Notes under the pieces: model-generated
What the model saw: only the letters and a program-made list of their open reading frames with translations
Told to the model about the DNA's origin: nothing
Database searches by the model: none
Assembly (NCBI RefSeq): GCF_022606355.1
Contig: NZ_JAHHZQ010000001.1
Coordinates: forward strand, 310,001 to 374,000
DNA from: Leifsonia shinshuensis
GTDB lineage: Bacteria > Actinomycetota > Actinomycetes > Actinomycetales > Microbacteriaceae
Direction: 5' to 3'
DNA: 64,000 nucleotides
Position numbers and translations under genes: made by a program
Shown here: piece after piece, positions 9,389-18,087 of the stretch
Numbering within the stretch: the stretch's first letter is position 1
Layout: every line of letters starts with the position of its first letter

Positions 9389-10355
9389 GCGCAGGCGCCC
9401 GATGCAGGCGCAGGACAAGCTGGCCTTCCTCCTCGCTCTCGTGCCGTACCTGATGGACCGCGACCGGGTGAGCGTCGCGGAGGCGGCCGAGCACTTCGCC
9501 GTCGACGAGGAGAGCATGCGCGACGCGGTGCGGCTGATCGCGGTCTCGGGCATCCCGGGCGAGACCAACGCGTACCAGCCGGGCGACCTCTTCGACATCT
9601 CCTGGGACGACTTCGAGGAGAACGACCGGATCGTGCTCACCCATCAGGTGGCCATCGACGATTCCCCGCGGTTCTCCGCCAGAGAGGCGGCGGCGCTGAT
9701 CGCCGGCCTCCAGTATCTGACCGCGCTGCCCGAGAACGCCGACCGCGACGTGATCGGATCGCTGATGGCCAAGCTGGCGCGCGGGGCCTCCGCGGCGCCG
9801 AGTCAGGTGGCGGTGGCGCGATCGGAGTCGGACGAGGCGCTGGCGACGATCCGCGACGCCGTCATCGCCGGCACCCAGCTGGAGTTCGACTACCTCAACT
9901 CGCGCGGGGAGCGGGAGCGGCGCCGCGTGGACCCGTTGCGCGTCGAGTCGGCCGACCAGGACTGGTACCTGCGCGGCTGGGACCATCTGCGCACCGCGAT
10001 CAGGACGTTCCGGCTCGACCGCATCGACGGTCTGGTGACGACCGACGACCCCATCACCTATCGCCCCGGCGACCTCCGGCTCCCGGAGACGCTGTTCGAG
10101 GGGACGCCGGAGGACCAGCTCGTCACCATCGAGGTGTCGGCATCGGCGATCCCGCTCATCGAGGACTACATCCCCGAGGGGGCGACCCGCGACGAGCACG
10201 ACGGGCGGGTGCGCACCAGCGTGCGCGTGGCGCACTTCCACGGTCTCAAACGACTGGTGGCGGGTCTGTCCGGCGTGCTCACGGTGCTCGACCCTCCCGA
10301 GGCGCGCACCATCGTGGCCGAGTGGGCGCGTGCGGGCGCCGACCGCTACCGCTAG
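9381..10355 (+). CDS. pafC: PafC, partner WYL-domain regulator of PafB
   Basis: The 324-residue protein has a winged-helix N-terminus (SVAEAAEHFAVDEESMRDAVRLIAV, about 29-55), a WYL domain (DQDWYLRGWDHLRTAIRTFRLDRID, about 192-216) and a WCX domain. It starts inside the pafB 3' end (8-nt overlap), so the two are translationally coupled, fitting equimolar assembly of PafBC. Its TAG stop forms the first three bases of the -10 box of the next gene. Confidence 0.92.
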   Translation: MAERRRPMQAQDKLAFLLALVPYLMDRDRVSVAEAAEHFAVDEESMRDAVRLIAVSGIPGETNAYQPGDLFDISWDDFEENDRIVLTHQVAIDDSPRFSAREAAALIAGLQYLTALPENADRDVIGSLMAKLARGASAAPSQVAVARSESDEALATIRDAVIAGTQLEFDYLNSRGERERRRVDPLRVESADQDWYLRGWDHLRTAIRTFRLDRIDGLVTTDDPITYRPGDLRLPETLFEGTPEDQLVTIEVSASAIPLIEDYIPEGATRDEHDGRVRTSVRVAHFHGLKRLVAGLSGVLTVLDPPEARTIVAEWARAGADRYR

Positions 10356-10358
10356 GCT
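10353..10358 (+). promoter_or_regulatory. -10 box overlapping the pafC stop codon
   Basis: TAGGCT begins with the pafC TAG stop and lies 6 nt before ATG 10365, giving a possible leaderless transcript for the small membrane protein and the tat genes. Confidence 0.5.
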
Positions 10359-10364
10359 CCCAGC

Positions 10365-10715
10365 ATGCCGTGGTGGTCGTGGGTGGTCATCTGGACCGTG
10401 CTCGTGCTCGGTCTGCTCGGCATGCTCGCGTACTTCGGCTGGTCGCTGTTCCGCAAGGTGATGGCCGCTGCGCGGGAAGCCGGCGCGTTGATGGAGAAGG
10501 CGGAGATCCTCAGCGAACGCTCGGCTGACATGCGGTACACTGAGTTTCACAGCGCGGTCTTCGACGACCCGGATGACCTCCGCGCTCAACGTGAGCAAGC
10601 AGTCGCCGACCGCCGTGTCGCACGGCAAGCTCGCAGAGATCAGCGAGTCCGGCGCGGTAAAATACTTGTCACAGCGGATCCGTTCCGCTACTCCTCTTTA
10701 GGCAAAAGGACGTAA
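10365..10715 (+). CDS. Small single-span membrane protein between pafC and tatA
   Basis: The 116-residue product has one N-terminal transmembrane helix (residues 4-24, WSWVVIWTVLVLGLLGMLAY) and a charged, Arg-rich cytoplasmic part with coiled-coil character (about 30-105). I recognise no named family. The shape (short anchor plus amphipathic/charged tail) loosely resembles Tat or Sec small subunits, but there is no TatB signature. The stop lies 3 nt before tatA, so it is probably cotranscribed with the export genes. Confidence 0.75.
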   Translation: MPWWSWVVIWTVLVLGLLGMLAYFGWSLFRKVMAAAREAGALMEKAEILSERSADMRYTEFHSAVFDDPDDLRAQREQAVADRRVARQARRDQRVRRGKILVTADPFRYSSLGKRT

Positions 10716-10718
10716 ATC

Positions 10719-10952
10719 ATGCTCGGCGGCCTCACCGGATGGCACCTGCTCATCATTCTCGCGGTCATCCTCCTCCTCTTCGGCGCGCCGAAGCTGCCCG
10801 CTCTCGCTCGGAGCATCGGCCAGTCGATGCGCATCTTCAAGGGCGAGGTCGACGAGATGAAGAAGGACGGCAAGGACGGAAAGGACGGCAGCGTCGACGA
10901 CGCCGCTACGCCCGCCTCCTCCGACACGACCGATTCCAAGCCGAAGCAGTAA
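10719..10952 (+). CDS. tatA: Sec-independent protein translocase subunit TatA
   Basis: The product (77 aa) begins with the short TatA transmembrane helix (residues 7-22, [16 protein letters not shown]), the hinge FGAPKLP, an amphipathic helix ([21 protein letters not shown]) and an acidic, Lys-rich disordered tail. TatA multimers form the pore for folded proteins bearing twin-arginine signals. tatC follows after 4 nt. The M60-like peptidase at 57.7 kb is a plausible client. Confidence 0.96.
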   Translation: MLGGLTGWHLLIILAVILLLFGAPKLPALARSIGQSMRIFKGEVDEMKKDGKDGKDGSVDDAATPASSDTTDSKPKQ

Positions 10953-10956
10953 CCGC

Positions 10957-11748
10957 GTGGCCTCCGCCAAGCGAGGCAAGAACCGCGAAGGCCGGATGTC
11001 GCTGGCCGAGCACTTCATCGAGCTTCGCAAACGTCTGTTCCGTGCCGCACTCGGCCTCCTGGTCGGCGCGATCGCCGGTTGGCTCCTCGCCGATCCCGTG
11101 ATGACCGCGCTCCGTGGTCCCATCACCGAGATCGCCAAGCAGCAGGGCCGCGAGGCGATGCTCAACTACGGCACCATCACCGGGGCGTTCGACCTCAAGA
11201 TGCAGGTGGCCATCACCATCGGTGTGATCATCTCCAGCCCCATCTGGCTCTGGCAGGTCTGGGCGTTCTTCGTGCCTGCGCTCACGCGCAAAGAGCTCAA
11301 GTACGCGTTCGGATTCTTCTTCACCGCGGTGCCGCTCTTCATCGCTGGTGGTGTGGCCGGCTGGCTGCTCGTGCCGCACATGGTCGGCCTGCTCACCAGT
11401 TTCGCCCCGGAGCAGGACTCGGCGATCATCGACGCCAAGACCTACATCGACTTCGTGACCAAGCTGGTGATCGCCGTGGGCGTCGCGTTCGTGCTGCCGG
11501 TCTTCCTGGTGCTGCTCAACTTCGTGGGCGTGCTCAGCGCGAAGTCGATCATCGGCTCCTGGCGCTGGGCGATCATCCTGATCGCACTGTTCACGGCGAT
11601 CGCGACGCCCGCGGCCGACGTGCTCTCGATGTTCCTGCTCGCGGTGCCGATGGTGGTGCTCTACTTCGCCGCCTACGGTGTGTCGTGGCTGCACGACCGC
11701 CGCGCGACGAAGGCCGCGATGCGGCTGGAGGCCGAGCTCGCGGCATAG
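10957..11748 (+). CDS. tatC: Sec-independent protein translocase subunit TatC
   Basis: This 263-residue polytopic protein has six predicted spans and the conserved N-terminal MSLAEHFIELRKRLF, which helps form the twin-arginine receptor site, and the FxxxPALTRKELKYAFG loop. Start is GTG 10957, 4 nt after tatA. The stop TAG (11746-11748) forms part of the -10 box for the following helicase gene. No tatB is seen, as expected for actinobacteria that encode it elsewhere. Confidence 0.97.
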   Translation: MASAKRGKNREGRMSLAEHFIELRKRLFRAALGLLVGAIAGWLLADPVMTALRGPITEIAKQQGREAMLNYGTITGAFDLKMQVAITIGVIISSPIWLWQVWAFFVPALTRKELKYAFGFFFTAVPLFIAGGVAGWLLVPHMVGLLTSFAPEQDSAIIDAKTYIDFVTKLVIAVGVAFVLPVFLVLLNFVGVLSAKSIIGSWRWAIILIALFTAIATPAADVLSMFLLAVPMVVLYFAAYGVSWLHDRRATKAAMRLEAELAA

Positions 11749-11751
11749 GCT
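11746..11751 (+). promoter_or_regulatory. -10 box overlapping the tatC stop codon
   Basis: TAGGCT starts with the tatC TAG stop and lies 6 nt (GGTCGC) before the helicase GTG at 11758. It is the same layout as at pafC. Confidence 0.5.
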
Positions 11752-11757
11752 GGTCGC

Positions 11758-14193
11758 GTGACCGACCAGCAGCAGCTCTCTCCGGCCGAACGTTTCGCCG
11801 CCTCTCGACAGCGCGCGAAGCAGCCGCTCCTCGAGACGTTCCGTGCCGGGCTGCGTTTCGATCTCGACCCGTTCCAGCGCGAGGCGTGCGCGAGCCTCGA
11901 GAACGGTCGCAGCGTGCTGGTCGCGGCGCCGACCGGTGCGGGCAAGACCATCGTGGCCGAGTTCGCGGTCTTCCTGGCCATGCGCGAGGCGAACTCGAAG
12001 GTGTTCTACACGACGCCGATGAAGGCGCTGAGCAACCAGAAGTTCCAGGAGTTCGTTCAGGCCTACGGCGCGGAGTCCGTCGGGCTGCTCACCGGCGACA
12101 CCAACATCAACTCCCACGCCAGGATCGTCGTGATGACGACAGAGGTGTTGCGCAACATGCTCTACGCCGACTCCGATCTGCTGACCGACCTGGCTTACGT
12201 GGTGATGGACGAGGTGCACTACCTGGCCGACCGGTTCCGCGGCGCCGTCTGGGAGGAGGTCATCATCCACCTGCCTCCCGCGGTGCGCATGGTGTCCCTC
12301 AGCGCGACGGTGTCCAACGCGGAGGAGTTCGGCGACTGGCTGCAGGCGGTTCGCGGAGACACCGACGTCGTCGTCTCGGAGGAGCGCCCCGTCCCGCTGG
12401 AGCAGCACATCCTCATGCGCTCCAAGCTCATCGACCTCTTCGACTCGTCAGGGCTCGCAGCCACCAACCGCGTGAACCCCGAGCTCGTGCAGATGGCACG
12501 CTACGGCGGCCGCGTGCTGAGCAGCCGCCAGACGCGGGATGTTGGCCGCTACCACTCCCGTGGCGGGCGACCGGACACGTTCCGGATGAATCGCGCCGAT
12601 GTCGTGCGACTGCTCGGCGAGCACAACCTGCTGCCCGCGATCTTCTTCATCTTCAGCCGCAACGGGTGCGACGCGGCGGTCCGACAGACGCTCCGGGAGG
12701 GCATCCGGCTCACCGAGGCGCGCGAGCGCGACGAGATCCGGGCGATCGTCGAGGAGCGTTGCCGGACCCTCCTCGACGAGGACCTGGCGGTGCTCGGCTA
12801 CTGGGAGTGGCTGGAGGGCCTCGAGCGCGGCGTCGCGGCCCACCACGCCGGACTGCTCCCGGCCTTCAAAGAGGTCGTGGAAGAGCTGTTCCGGCGCAAG
12901 CTGGTGAAGGTCGTGTTCGCGACCGAGACGCTTGCTCTCGGCATCAATATGCCCGCCCGCACGGTGGTGCTCGAGAAGCTCGAGAAGTTCAACGGCGAGT
13001 CGCGGGTGCCGATCTCGCCGGGGGAGTACACGCAGCTCACCGGTCGCGCGGGCCGGCGCGGCATCGACGTCGAAGGCCACTCGGTCATCCAATGGGAGGA
13101 CGGGCTCGACCCGCAGTCGGTGGCGTCGCTCGCCTCCCGCCGCAGCTATCCGCTGAACTCGAGCTTCCGCCCCACGTACAACATGGCCGTCAACCTCGTC
13201 GACCAGTTCGGTCGCCGGCGCACGCGCGAGATCCTGGAGTCGTCGTTCGCCCAGTTCCAGGCCGACCGCGCGGTGGTCGACCTTGCGCGCAAAGTCAAGC
13301 AGCAGGAGGAGTCGCTCGCCGGCTACGAGAAGGCGATGCACTGCGATCTGGGCGACTTCCGCGAGTACTCCCGCATCCGTCGCGAGCTCAGTGACCTGGA
13401 GAAGAAGGGACAGCGCGCCGAGAACGCCTCCCGGTCCGATCGTGACAAGCGGCAGCGTCAGCTGGCCGCACTCCGCAAGGGGCTGCGCGAGCACCCCTGT
13501 CACCGCTGTCCCGATCGCGAGCAGCACGCACGCTGGTCGGAGCGCTGGTGGAAGCTCAAGCGCGACACGGACCGCCTGAGCGCGCAGATCCAGTCCCGCA
13601 CGGGCGCGGTCGCGAAGGTCTTCGACCGGGTGTCCGATGTGCTCCTCGAACTGGGCTACCTCGCGGACGACGACGGCGAGACGAGCCTGACCGTGCACGG
13701 TCGTACGCTCAAGCGGATCTACGGTGAGCGCGATCTCCTGGTCGCCGAGTGCCTCCGCCGCGGCGTGTGGAAGGAGCTCGACGCGCCGAGTCTCGCCGCG
13801 ATGGCCTGCGCTCTCGTGTTCGAGCCGCGGCGCGACGAGGGACTGGCCCACGACCGCAACCTGCCGCGCGGCGCCTTCAGGCCGGCATTGGACCGCACCA
13901 CCGACCTGTGGGCGCGACTCGACGACCTCGAACGCGAGAACCGGCTGCCAGGAAGCGACCCGGTCTCCACGGCCCTCGCGCTGGCGATGTACCAGTGGGC
14001 ACGCGGGGCGGCCCTCGACGTGGTGCTCCGCGAGGCCGACATGGCCGCGGGCGACTTCGTACGCTGGGCCAAGCAGACCATCGATCTGCTGGATCAGCTC
14101 TCCCTGGTCGCGCAGGGGAACGTGGGCCGCACCGCCCGTCAGGCTCTCGAGTCCATCCGCCGGGGGATCGTCGCCTACTCGGCCGTGGCGTGA
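11758..14193 (+). CDS. helY: Ski2/Mtr4-like DEAD/DEAH-box RNA helicase
   Basis: The 811-residue helicase shows motif I VAAPTGAGKT (about residue 59), Ia TTPMKALSNQKFQEF, motif II MDEVHYLAD (about 150), motif III SLSATVSNAEEFGDW and motif VI QLTGRAGRRGID (about 425). The C-terminal half has the DSHCT-type region. It resembles mycobacterial HelY, which occupies the same place after tatC. Ski2-like proteins unwind RNA for turnover; the bacterial substrate is unsettled. The stop overlaps a possible upstream start for lnt (GTGA at 14190). Confidence 0.9.
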   Translation: MTDQQQLSPAERFAASRQRAKQPLLETFRAGLRFDLDPFQREACASLENGRSVLVAAPTGAGKTIVAEFAVFLAMREANSKVFYTTPMKALSNQKFQEFVQAYGAESVGLLTGDTNINSHARIVVMTTEVLRNMLYADSDLLTDLAYVVMDEVHYLADRFRGAVWEEVIIHLPPAVRMVSLSATVSNAEEFGDWLQAVRGDTDVVVSEERPVPLEQHILMRSKLIDLFDSSGLAATNRVNPELVQMARYGGRVLSSRQTRDVGRYHSRGGRPDTFRMNRADVVRLLGEHNLLPAIFFIFSRNGCDAAVRQTLREGIRLTEARERDEIRAIVEERCRTLLDEDLAVLGYWEWLEGLERGVAAHHAGLLPAFKEVVEELFRRKLVKVVFATETLALGINMPARTVVLEKLEKFNGESRVPISPGEYTQLTGRAGRRGIDVEGHSVIQWEDGLDPQSVASLASRRSYPLNSSFRPTYNMAVNLVDQFGRRRTREILESSFAQFQADRAVVDLARKVKQQEESLAGYEKAMHCDLGDFREYSRIRRELSDLEKKGQRAENASRSDRDKRQRQLAALRKGLREHPCHRCPDREQHARWSERWWKLKRDTDRLSAQIQSRTGAVAKVFDRVSDVLLELGYLADDDGETSLTVHGRTLKRIYGERDLLVAECLRRGVWKELDAPSLAAMACALVFEPRRDEGLAHDRNLPRGAFRPALDRTTDLWARLDDLERENRLPGSDPVSTALALAMYQWARGAALDVVLREADMAAGDFVRWAKQTIDLLDQLSLVAQGNVGRTARQALESIRRGIVAYSAVA

Positions 14194-14238
14194 GCGATCG
14201 CGACGGTCAGCCTGAGCGGAGCACAGAGCGCGATGCCT

Positions 14239-14244
14239 TAGGCT
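14239..14244 (+). promoter_or_regulatory. -10 box for lnt
   Basis: TAGGCT lies 8 nt before GTG 14253, which supports that start for lnt over the GTG at 14190 that overlaps the helicase stop. Confidence 0.45.
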
Positions 14245-14252
14245 CTCCCTTC

Positions 14253-15827
14253 GTGACCCGATCGCTGCGCGCCCCGCTGCCGCGTGCTCCGTTGCCGCTG
14301 TGGCTCGCGGTGCTGGTGGCCCTCGCGGCGGGGCCGGTGCTGGACGCCGGCTTCCCCGACCGCGACTGGTGGCCGCTCACCTTCGTCGGCATCGGGATGG
14401 TGCTGATCGCCCAGCGCGGTCGGAGGGCCGGCTCGGCATTCCTGGTCGGCTGGCTGGCCGGCGAGTCGTTCTACCTCGTCCACGTGTCGTGGACGGCCCT
14501 CTACCTCGGGCCGGTCCCGTGGGTCGCGCTGGCGACCCTGGAAGCGCTGTTCTGGGGTGTGGGAGGCATCCTGATCACGCTCGCGTATCGCTGGGTGCCA
14601 CGAGCCTGGCCCGGGATCGCCGGTCGGCTGGGGCTCGTGCCGGTGATCGTCGGAGGCCTGTGGGTCCTGCGGGAGTATGTCACGGGGAACTGGCCGTACG
14701 GCGGATTCTCCTGGGGGAGGGTCGCCGAGTCGCAGTCGGAGAGCCCGTTCGCTCCGTTGACGGCGTGGCTCGGCATCTCCGGAGTGAGCTTCGTGATGGT
14801 GTGGCTGGTCGCTCTGGTCATCGAGACGGTCTTCGCGGCCGATGTGCGGCCGTCCGTGCGGGCCGTGCTGGCGGCCGGCGCGATCGCCCTCGTCCTCGCC
14901 GTGCCCTCCTGGCCGGCCACCACGCACGGCACGACCAGGATCGCCGCGGTGCAGGGCAACGGGCCGGCCGGCTTCTTCGACCCGAACAACCAGCCGTACG
15001 CGGTGCTGAACGCGCAAGTCGACGCGACCCGGACGATCCCGACGAGCCAGGTGACCGGTGACCGGCGTGTCGACATGGTTGTGTGGCCGGAGGGGTCGGT
15101 CCTGCCCGATCCGACTCGCGATCCCGCGAGCGCAGCAGCCCTCGATGCGCTCGCCCGCAGATTCGACGCACCGTTCATCGTCGGCACGATCACCTACCGC
15201 GACGGCAAATACTACAACACGTCGCTGCAGTGGGAGGCCGGCAAGGGCGCTGTCGACTACTACGACAAGAAGCACCCGGTGCCGTTCGGCGAGTACGTGC
15301 CCGACCGCGCATTCTGGCGGCCGTTCGCGCCGTCTCTGATCGACCTCATCGATCGCGACTACACGCCGGGCACCCGCGACAACGTCTTCGACGTGGGCGG
15401 CGTGCGAGCGGGGATCTCGATCTGCTTCGACATCGTCGACGACCAGTTGCTCACCGACATGATGCAGGGCGGCGCGCAGGTGATCCTGGCTCAGACCAAC
15501 AACGCCGACTTCGGAGAGACCGACGAGAATCAGCAGCAGCTCGCGATCGCGCGGTTGCGGGCGATCGAGTCGGGCAGGGCGCTGGTCAACATCTCCACCG
15601 TCGGGAGCAGTCAGATCATCGCCCCAGACGGCCATACCATCAGCGAGATCCCGCCGTTCGAGCCTGGCCACATGGTGGCGGATGTGCCACTGGGAACGAC
15701 GACGACGCCGGCCACCCTGCTCAGCCGGGGTATCGAGTACCTCGTCGCCGGTCTCGGGCTCTTCGGACTGATCGTCGCCTGGTCGGCCCGGCGACGACCG
15801 GATCCGCGCATCCATCGCGCCCTGTGA
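14253..15827 (+). CDS. lnt: Apolipoprotein N-acyltransferase
   Basis: This 524-residue protein adds the third acyl chain to the N-terminal cysteine of lipoproteins. An N-terminal multi-span membrane region (about residues 10-215) is followed by an extracytoplasmic nitrilase domain with the catalytic triad: Glu in WPEGSVLPDP, Lys in DKKHPVPFGEYVPDR, Cys in SICFDIVDD. A final transmembrane helix lies near the end. An alternative GTG at 14190 would add 21 residues and couple it to the helicase by 4 nt. The FKBP gene of this window is a possible lipoprotein substrate. Confidence 0.95.
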   Translation: MTRSLRAPLPRAPLPLWLAVLVALAAGPVLDAGFPDRDWWPLTFVGIGMVLIAQRGRRAGSAFLVGWLAGESFYLVHVSWTALYLGPVPWVALATLEALFWGVGGILITLAYRWVPRAWPGIAGRLGLVPVIVGGLWVLREYVTGNWPYGGFSWGRVAESQSESPFAPLTAWLGISGVSFVMVWLVALVIETVFAADVRPSVRAVLAAGAIALVLAVPSWPATTHGTTRIAAVQGNGPAGFFDPNNQPYAVLNAQVDATRTIPTSQVTGDRRVDMVVWPEGSVLPDPTRDPASAAALDALARRFDAPFIVGTITYRDGKYYNTSLQWEAGKGAVDYYDKKHPVPFGEYVPDRAFWRPFAPSLIDLIDRDYTPGTRDNVFDVGGVRAGISICFDIVDDQLLTDMMQGGAQVILAQTNNADFGETDENQQQLAIARLRAIESGRALVNISTVGSSQIIAPDGHTISEIPPFEPGHMVADVPLGTTTTPATLLSRGIEYLVAGLGLFGLIVAWSARRRPDPRIHRAL

Positions 15828-15834
15828 CAGCGAA

Positions 15835-15865
15835 GGCCCCTCCTGCTGCGAGAGCGGGAGGGGCC
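15835..15865. terminator. Hairpin between convergent lnt and rbpA
   Basis: A 13-bp stem with one G-T pair (15835-15847 with 15853-15865) and a 5-nt loop lies 7 nt after the lnt stop and 22 nt from the rbpA stop. It lacks a clear T-tract but probably serves both genes. Confidence 0.7.
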
Positions 15866-15887
15866 GAGTCGGGAAGCGACAGCCGTG

Positions 15888-16259
15888 TCAGGCGGTGTGC
15901 TTGTGCTCGCTCGTGCCGCGGCGGGCGCGCAGAAACTGCAGGCGCTCCTCCAGCAGCTCTTCGAGCTCGGCGCGGGTGCGCCGCTCCAGGAGCATGTCCC
16001 AGTGGCTGCGCGGCGCCTTGACGTCCGAGTGGTCGATCTCGACGGGCTTGTCGTCGATCAGCAAGTGGGCCTCGTGGCCGCAGTGCTTGCACTCCCAGGC
16101 ATCGGGAGCTTCGGCCTCGGCTGCGAAGACCATTTCGGTCTCCTTGCCGCAGCTCGGGCACAGGTAGGTGTAACGGGAACGCGGAGAGTAGACGACGCCT
16201 TCTTCGCTTTGTAAGCTTTGAGCGCCAAGTCTCATTCCGCGCAAACTGCGATCTGCCAT
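15888..16259 (-). CDS. rbpA: RNA polymerase-binding protein RbpA
   Basis: The 123-residue protein is the actinobacterial RbpA, which binds RNA polymerase and group 1/2 sigma factors and stabilises open complexes. Visible are the N-terminal tail, the zinc-binding core with Cys34, Cys37, Cys57 and Cys60 (CPSC and CKHC), a basic linker, and the C-terminal sigma-interaction helices (RSHWDMLLERRTRAELEEL). A GAAGAGGAG ribosome-binding site precedes ATG 16259, and a TTTATAAAAG -10-like stretch lies further upstream. Confidence 0.97.
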   Translation of the reverse strand: MADRSLRGMRLGAQSLQSEEGVVYSPRSRYTYLCPSCGKETEMVFAAEAEAPDAWECKHCGHEAHLLIDDKPVEIDHSDVKAPRSHWDMLLERRTRAELEELLEERLQFLRARRGTSEHKHTA

Positions 16260-16375
16260 CGTGTGGTCTCCTCTTCGCGCGAATCCTCACTTTTATAAAC
16301 CAGCAAGCTGGGGATTATCTTTCCGCGGAGCCCCTCACTCTCAGTGGGCTCACAGCGTCGGGACAGACAAGCGCT

Positions 16376-17125
16376 TCAGTTTCGACTACTGACCAGGCTT
16401 TTCAGTAGATCGCAACGATTGGTGACGATTCCGTCGACACCGAGATCGAGCAGCCGGGTCATCGTGGGGACGTCGTCGACCGTCCAGACGTGGAGCTCAG
16501 CGCCCGCCTGGTGCACGGCGCGGACCGTCCGCGGAGTGACCAGCCGCAACGGCCCGCGTCGCTCGGGTATCTGGACGGCGGCGAACGGGCGGAGCGCCCG
16601 CGCTGTCAGGCTCCGGACGCCGAGTTTCGCGCCGACGAGCGCCGGAAGGAACTCGGAGACCGACGGCGAGACGGCGACGCCAGAGAGTGCCGCCGCCGCC
16701 GCGGCCCGCCGCGCGGCCGAGAAGCTCGTGAGCAGCACCCGGTCGGTGGCCCGCGCCGCGAGGATCGCAGCCGCGGTCGGTGCCGCGGCCCGTTCGTCCT
16801 TGATGTCGATGTTGAAGCGGGCCTCGGGGAACGCGTCGAGCGCTTCCGCCAGGGACGGCAGGCTCTGGCCGTGCCCGAGGGGGATGCGCCGCAGCTCGGG
16901 CATCGTGAGCTGCTCGACGCGGACGCTGCGGCCCGCGACGCGGCTGAGGTCGGGGTCGTGGCTGATCACGGCGACACCGTCGGCGGAGCAGTGGACGTCC
17001 GTCTCCACGTGCGTGGCACCCGCGCTGAGCGCCTTCAGGAAGGCGAGCAGCGTGTTCTCGGGCGCCTCCGTCGCGAGGCCGCGGTGCGCGATGATGCGCG
17101 GCCGCGGCCCGTCGAGGAACGTCAC
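16376..17125 (-). CDS. Glycerophosphodiester phosphodiesterase
   Basis: The 249-residue protein has the GDPD signature: IIAHRGLATEAPENT at the N-terminus (His and Arg), VETDVHCSADGVAVISHDP (metal-binding Glu and Asp, catalytic His) near residue 40, and AELHVWTVDD late. The enzyme hydrolyses deacylated phospholipids to glycerol-3-phosphate and an alcohol. No signal peptide is seen, so it is probably cytosolic. It is the last gene of the nfeD-SPFH-gdpD operon, with a GTGA overlap to the SPFH gene. Confidence 0.93.
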   Translation of the reverse strand: MTFLDGPRPRIIAHRGLATEAPENTLLAFLKALSAGATHVETDVHCSADGVAVISHDPDLSRVAGRSVRVEQLTMPELRRIPLGHGQSLPSLAEALDAFPEARFNIDIKDERAAAPTAAAILAARATDRVLLTSFSAARRAAAAAALSGVAVSPSVSEFLPALVGAKLGVRSLTARALRPFAAVQIPERRGPLRLVTPRTVRAVHQAGAELHVWTVDDVPTMTRLLDLGVDGIVTNRCDLLKSLVSSRN

Positions 17126-18087
17126 GCCGGGGGAGCGGCCTGTGTCGAGGCCGGCACGACGCCCGGCGCGTCAGGAGATGCCACAGGCGCGCCCTTCGGC
17201 CCGAACGCCTGGCCGATGCCCTTCAGCGCCTCCGTGAGCTCGCTCGGGATGACCCAGAGCTTGTTCGCGGAGCCCTCTGCGAGCTTCGGCAGGGTCTGCA
17301 GGTACTGGTAGGCGAGCAGCAGATTGTCGGGGTTGCCCTCGTGGATCGCGCCGAAGACCGTGGTGATCGCCTTCGCCTCGCCCTCGGCGCGGAGCACAGC
17401 GGCCTTCGCGTCGCCCTCCGCCTTGAGGATCGCCGCCTGGCGCAGCCCCTCCGCGTTGAGGATCTCGGACTGCTTCGTGCCCTCGGCCGTCAGGATCAGC
17501 GCGCGACGGTCTCGCTCCGCGCGCATCTGCTTCTCCATCGAGTCCTGGATGGACACGGGCGGGTCGATCGCCTTCAGCTCGACGCGCGATACTCGGATGC
17601 CCCACTTGCCGGTGGCCTCATCGAGCACCAGCCGCAGCTGGCCGTTGATGTTGTCACGGCTGGTCAGCGCTGCCTCGAGGTTGAGGCCGCCGACCACGTT
17701 GCGGAGCGTGGTGGTGGTGAGCTGCTCGACGGCGCCGAGGTAGTTCGCGATCTCATACGTCGCGGCACGCGCGTCGGTCACCTGGAAGTACACGACCGTG
17801 TCGATCGAGACGACCAGGTTGTCCTCGGTGATCACCGGCTGAGGCGGGAAGGAGACGACCTGTTCGCGCAGGTCGATGAGCGGGCGCACCTTGTCGATGA
17901 AGGGGACGACCACGTTCAGTCCCGGGGTGAGCGTCTTGTGATAGCGGCCGAGCCGCTCCACCACCCCGGCCCGTGCCTGCGGGATGATCCGGATGGCACG
18001 GAACAGCGTGACCAGCACGAAGATCGCGATCACCAGGATGATGATCGAGACCACGATGGTCACGACGAGCTGGGTGACATCGGTCAC
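17122..18087 (-). CDS. SPFH/Band 7 (stomatin-like) membrane protein
   Basis: GTG 18087 follows a GAGAGGAGC ribosome-binding site and gives 321 residues. An N-terminal transmembrane helix (about 8-30, VVTIVVSIIILVIAIFVLVT) precedes the SPFH domain (RIIPQARAGVVERLGRYHKTLTPG, then YFQVTDARAATYEI) and an Ala/Glu-rich coiled coil (AEGDAKAAVLRAEGEAKA, about 230-265). Such proteins oligomerise as membrane microdomain scaffolds and regulate proteases. Pairing with an NfeD protein, overlapping it by 4 nt, is the classical arrangement. Confidence 0.95.
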   Translation of the reverse strand: MTDVTQLVVTIVVSIIILVIAIFVLVTLFRAIRIIPQARAGVVERLGRYHKTLTPGLNVVVPFIDKVRPLIDLREQVVSFPPQPVITEDNLVVSIDTVVYFQVTDARAATYEIANYLGAVEQLTTTTLRNVVGGLNLEAALTSRDNINGQLRLVLDEATGKWGIRVSRVELKAIDPPVSIQDSMEKQMRAERDRRALILTAEGTKQSEILNAEGLRQAAILKAEGDAKAAVLRAEGEAKAITTVFGAIHEGNPDNLLLAYQYLQTLPKLAEGSANKLWVIPSELTEALKGIGQAFGPKGAPVASPDAPGVVPASTQAAPPA

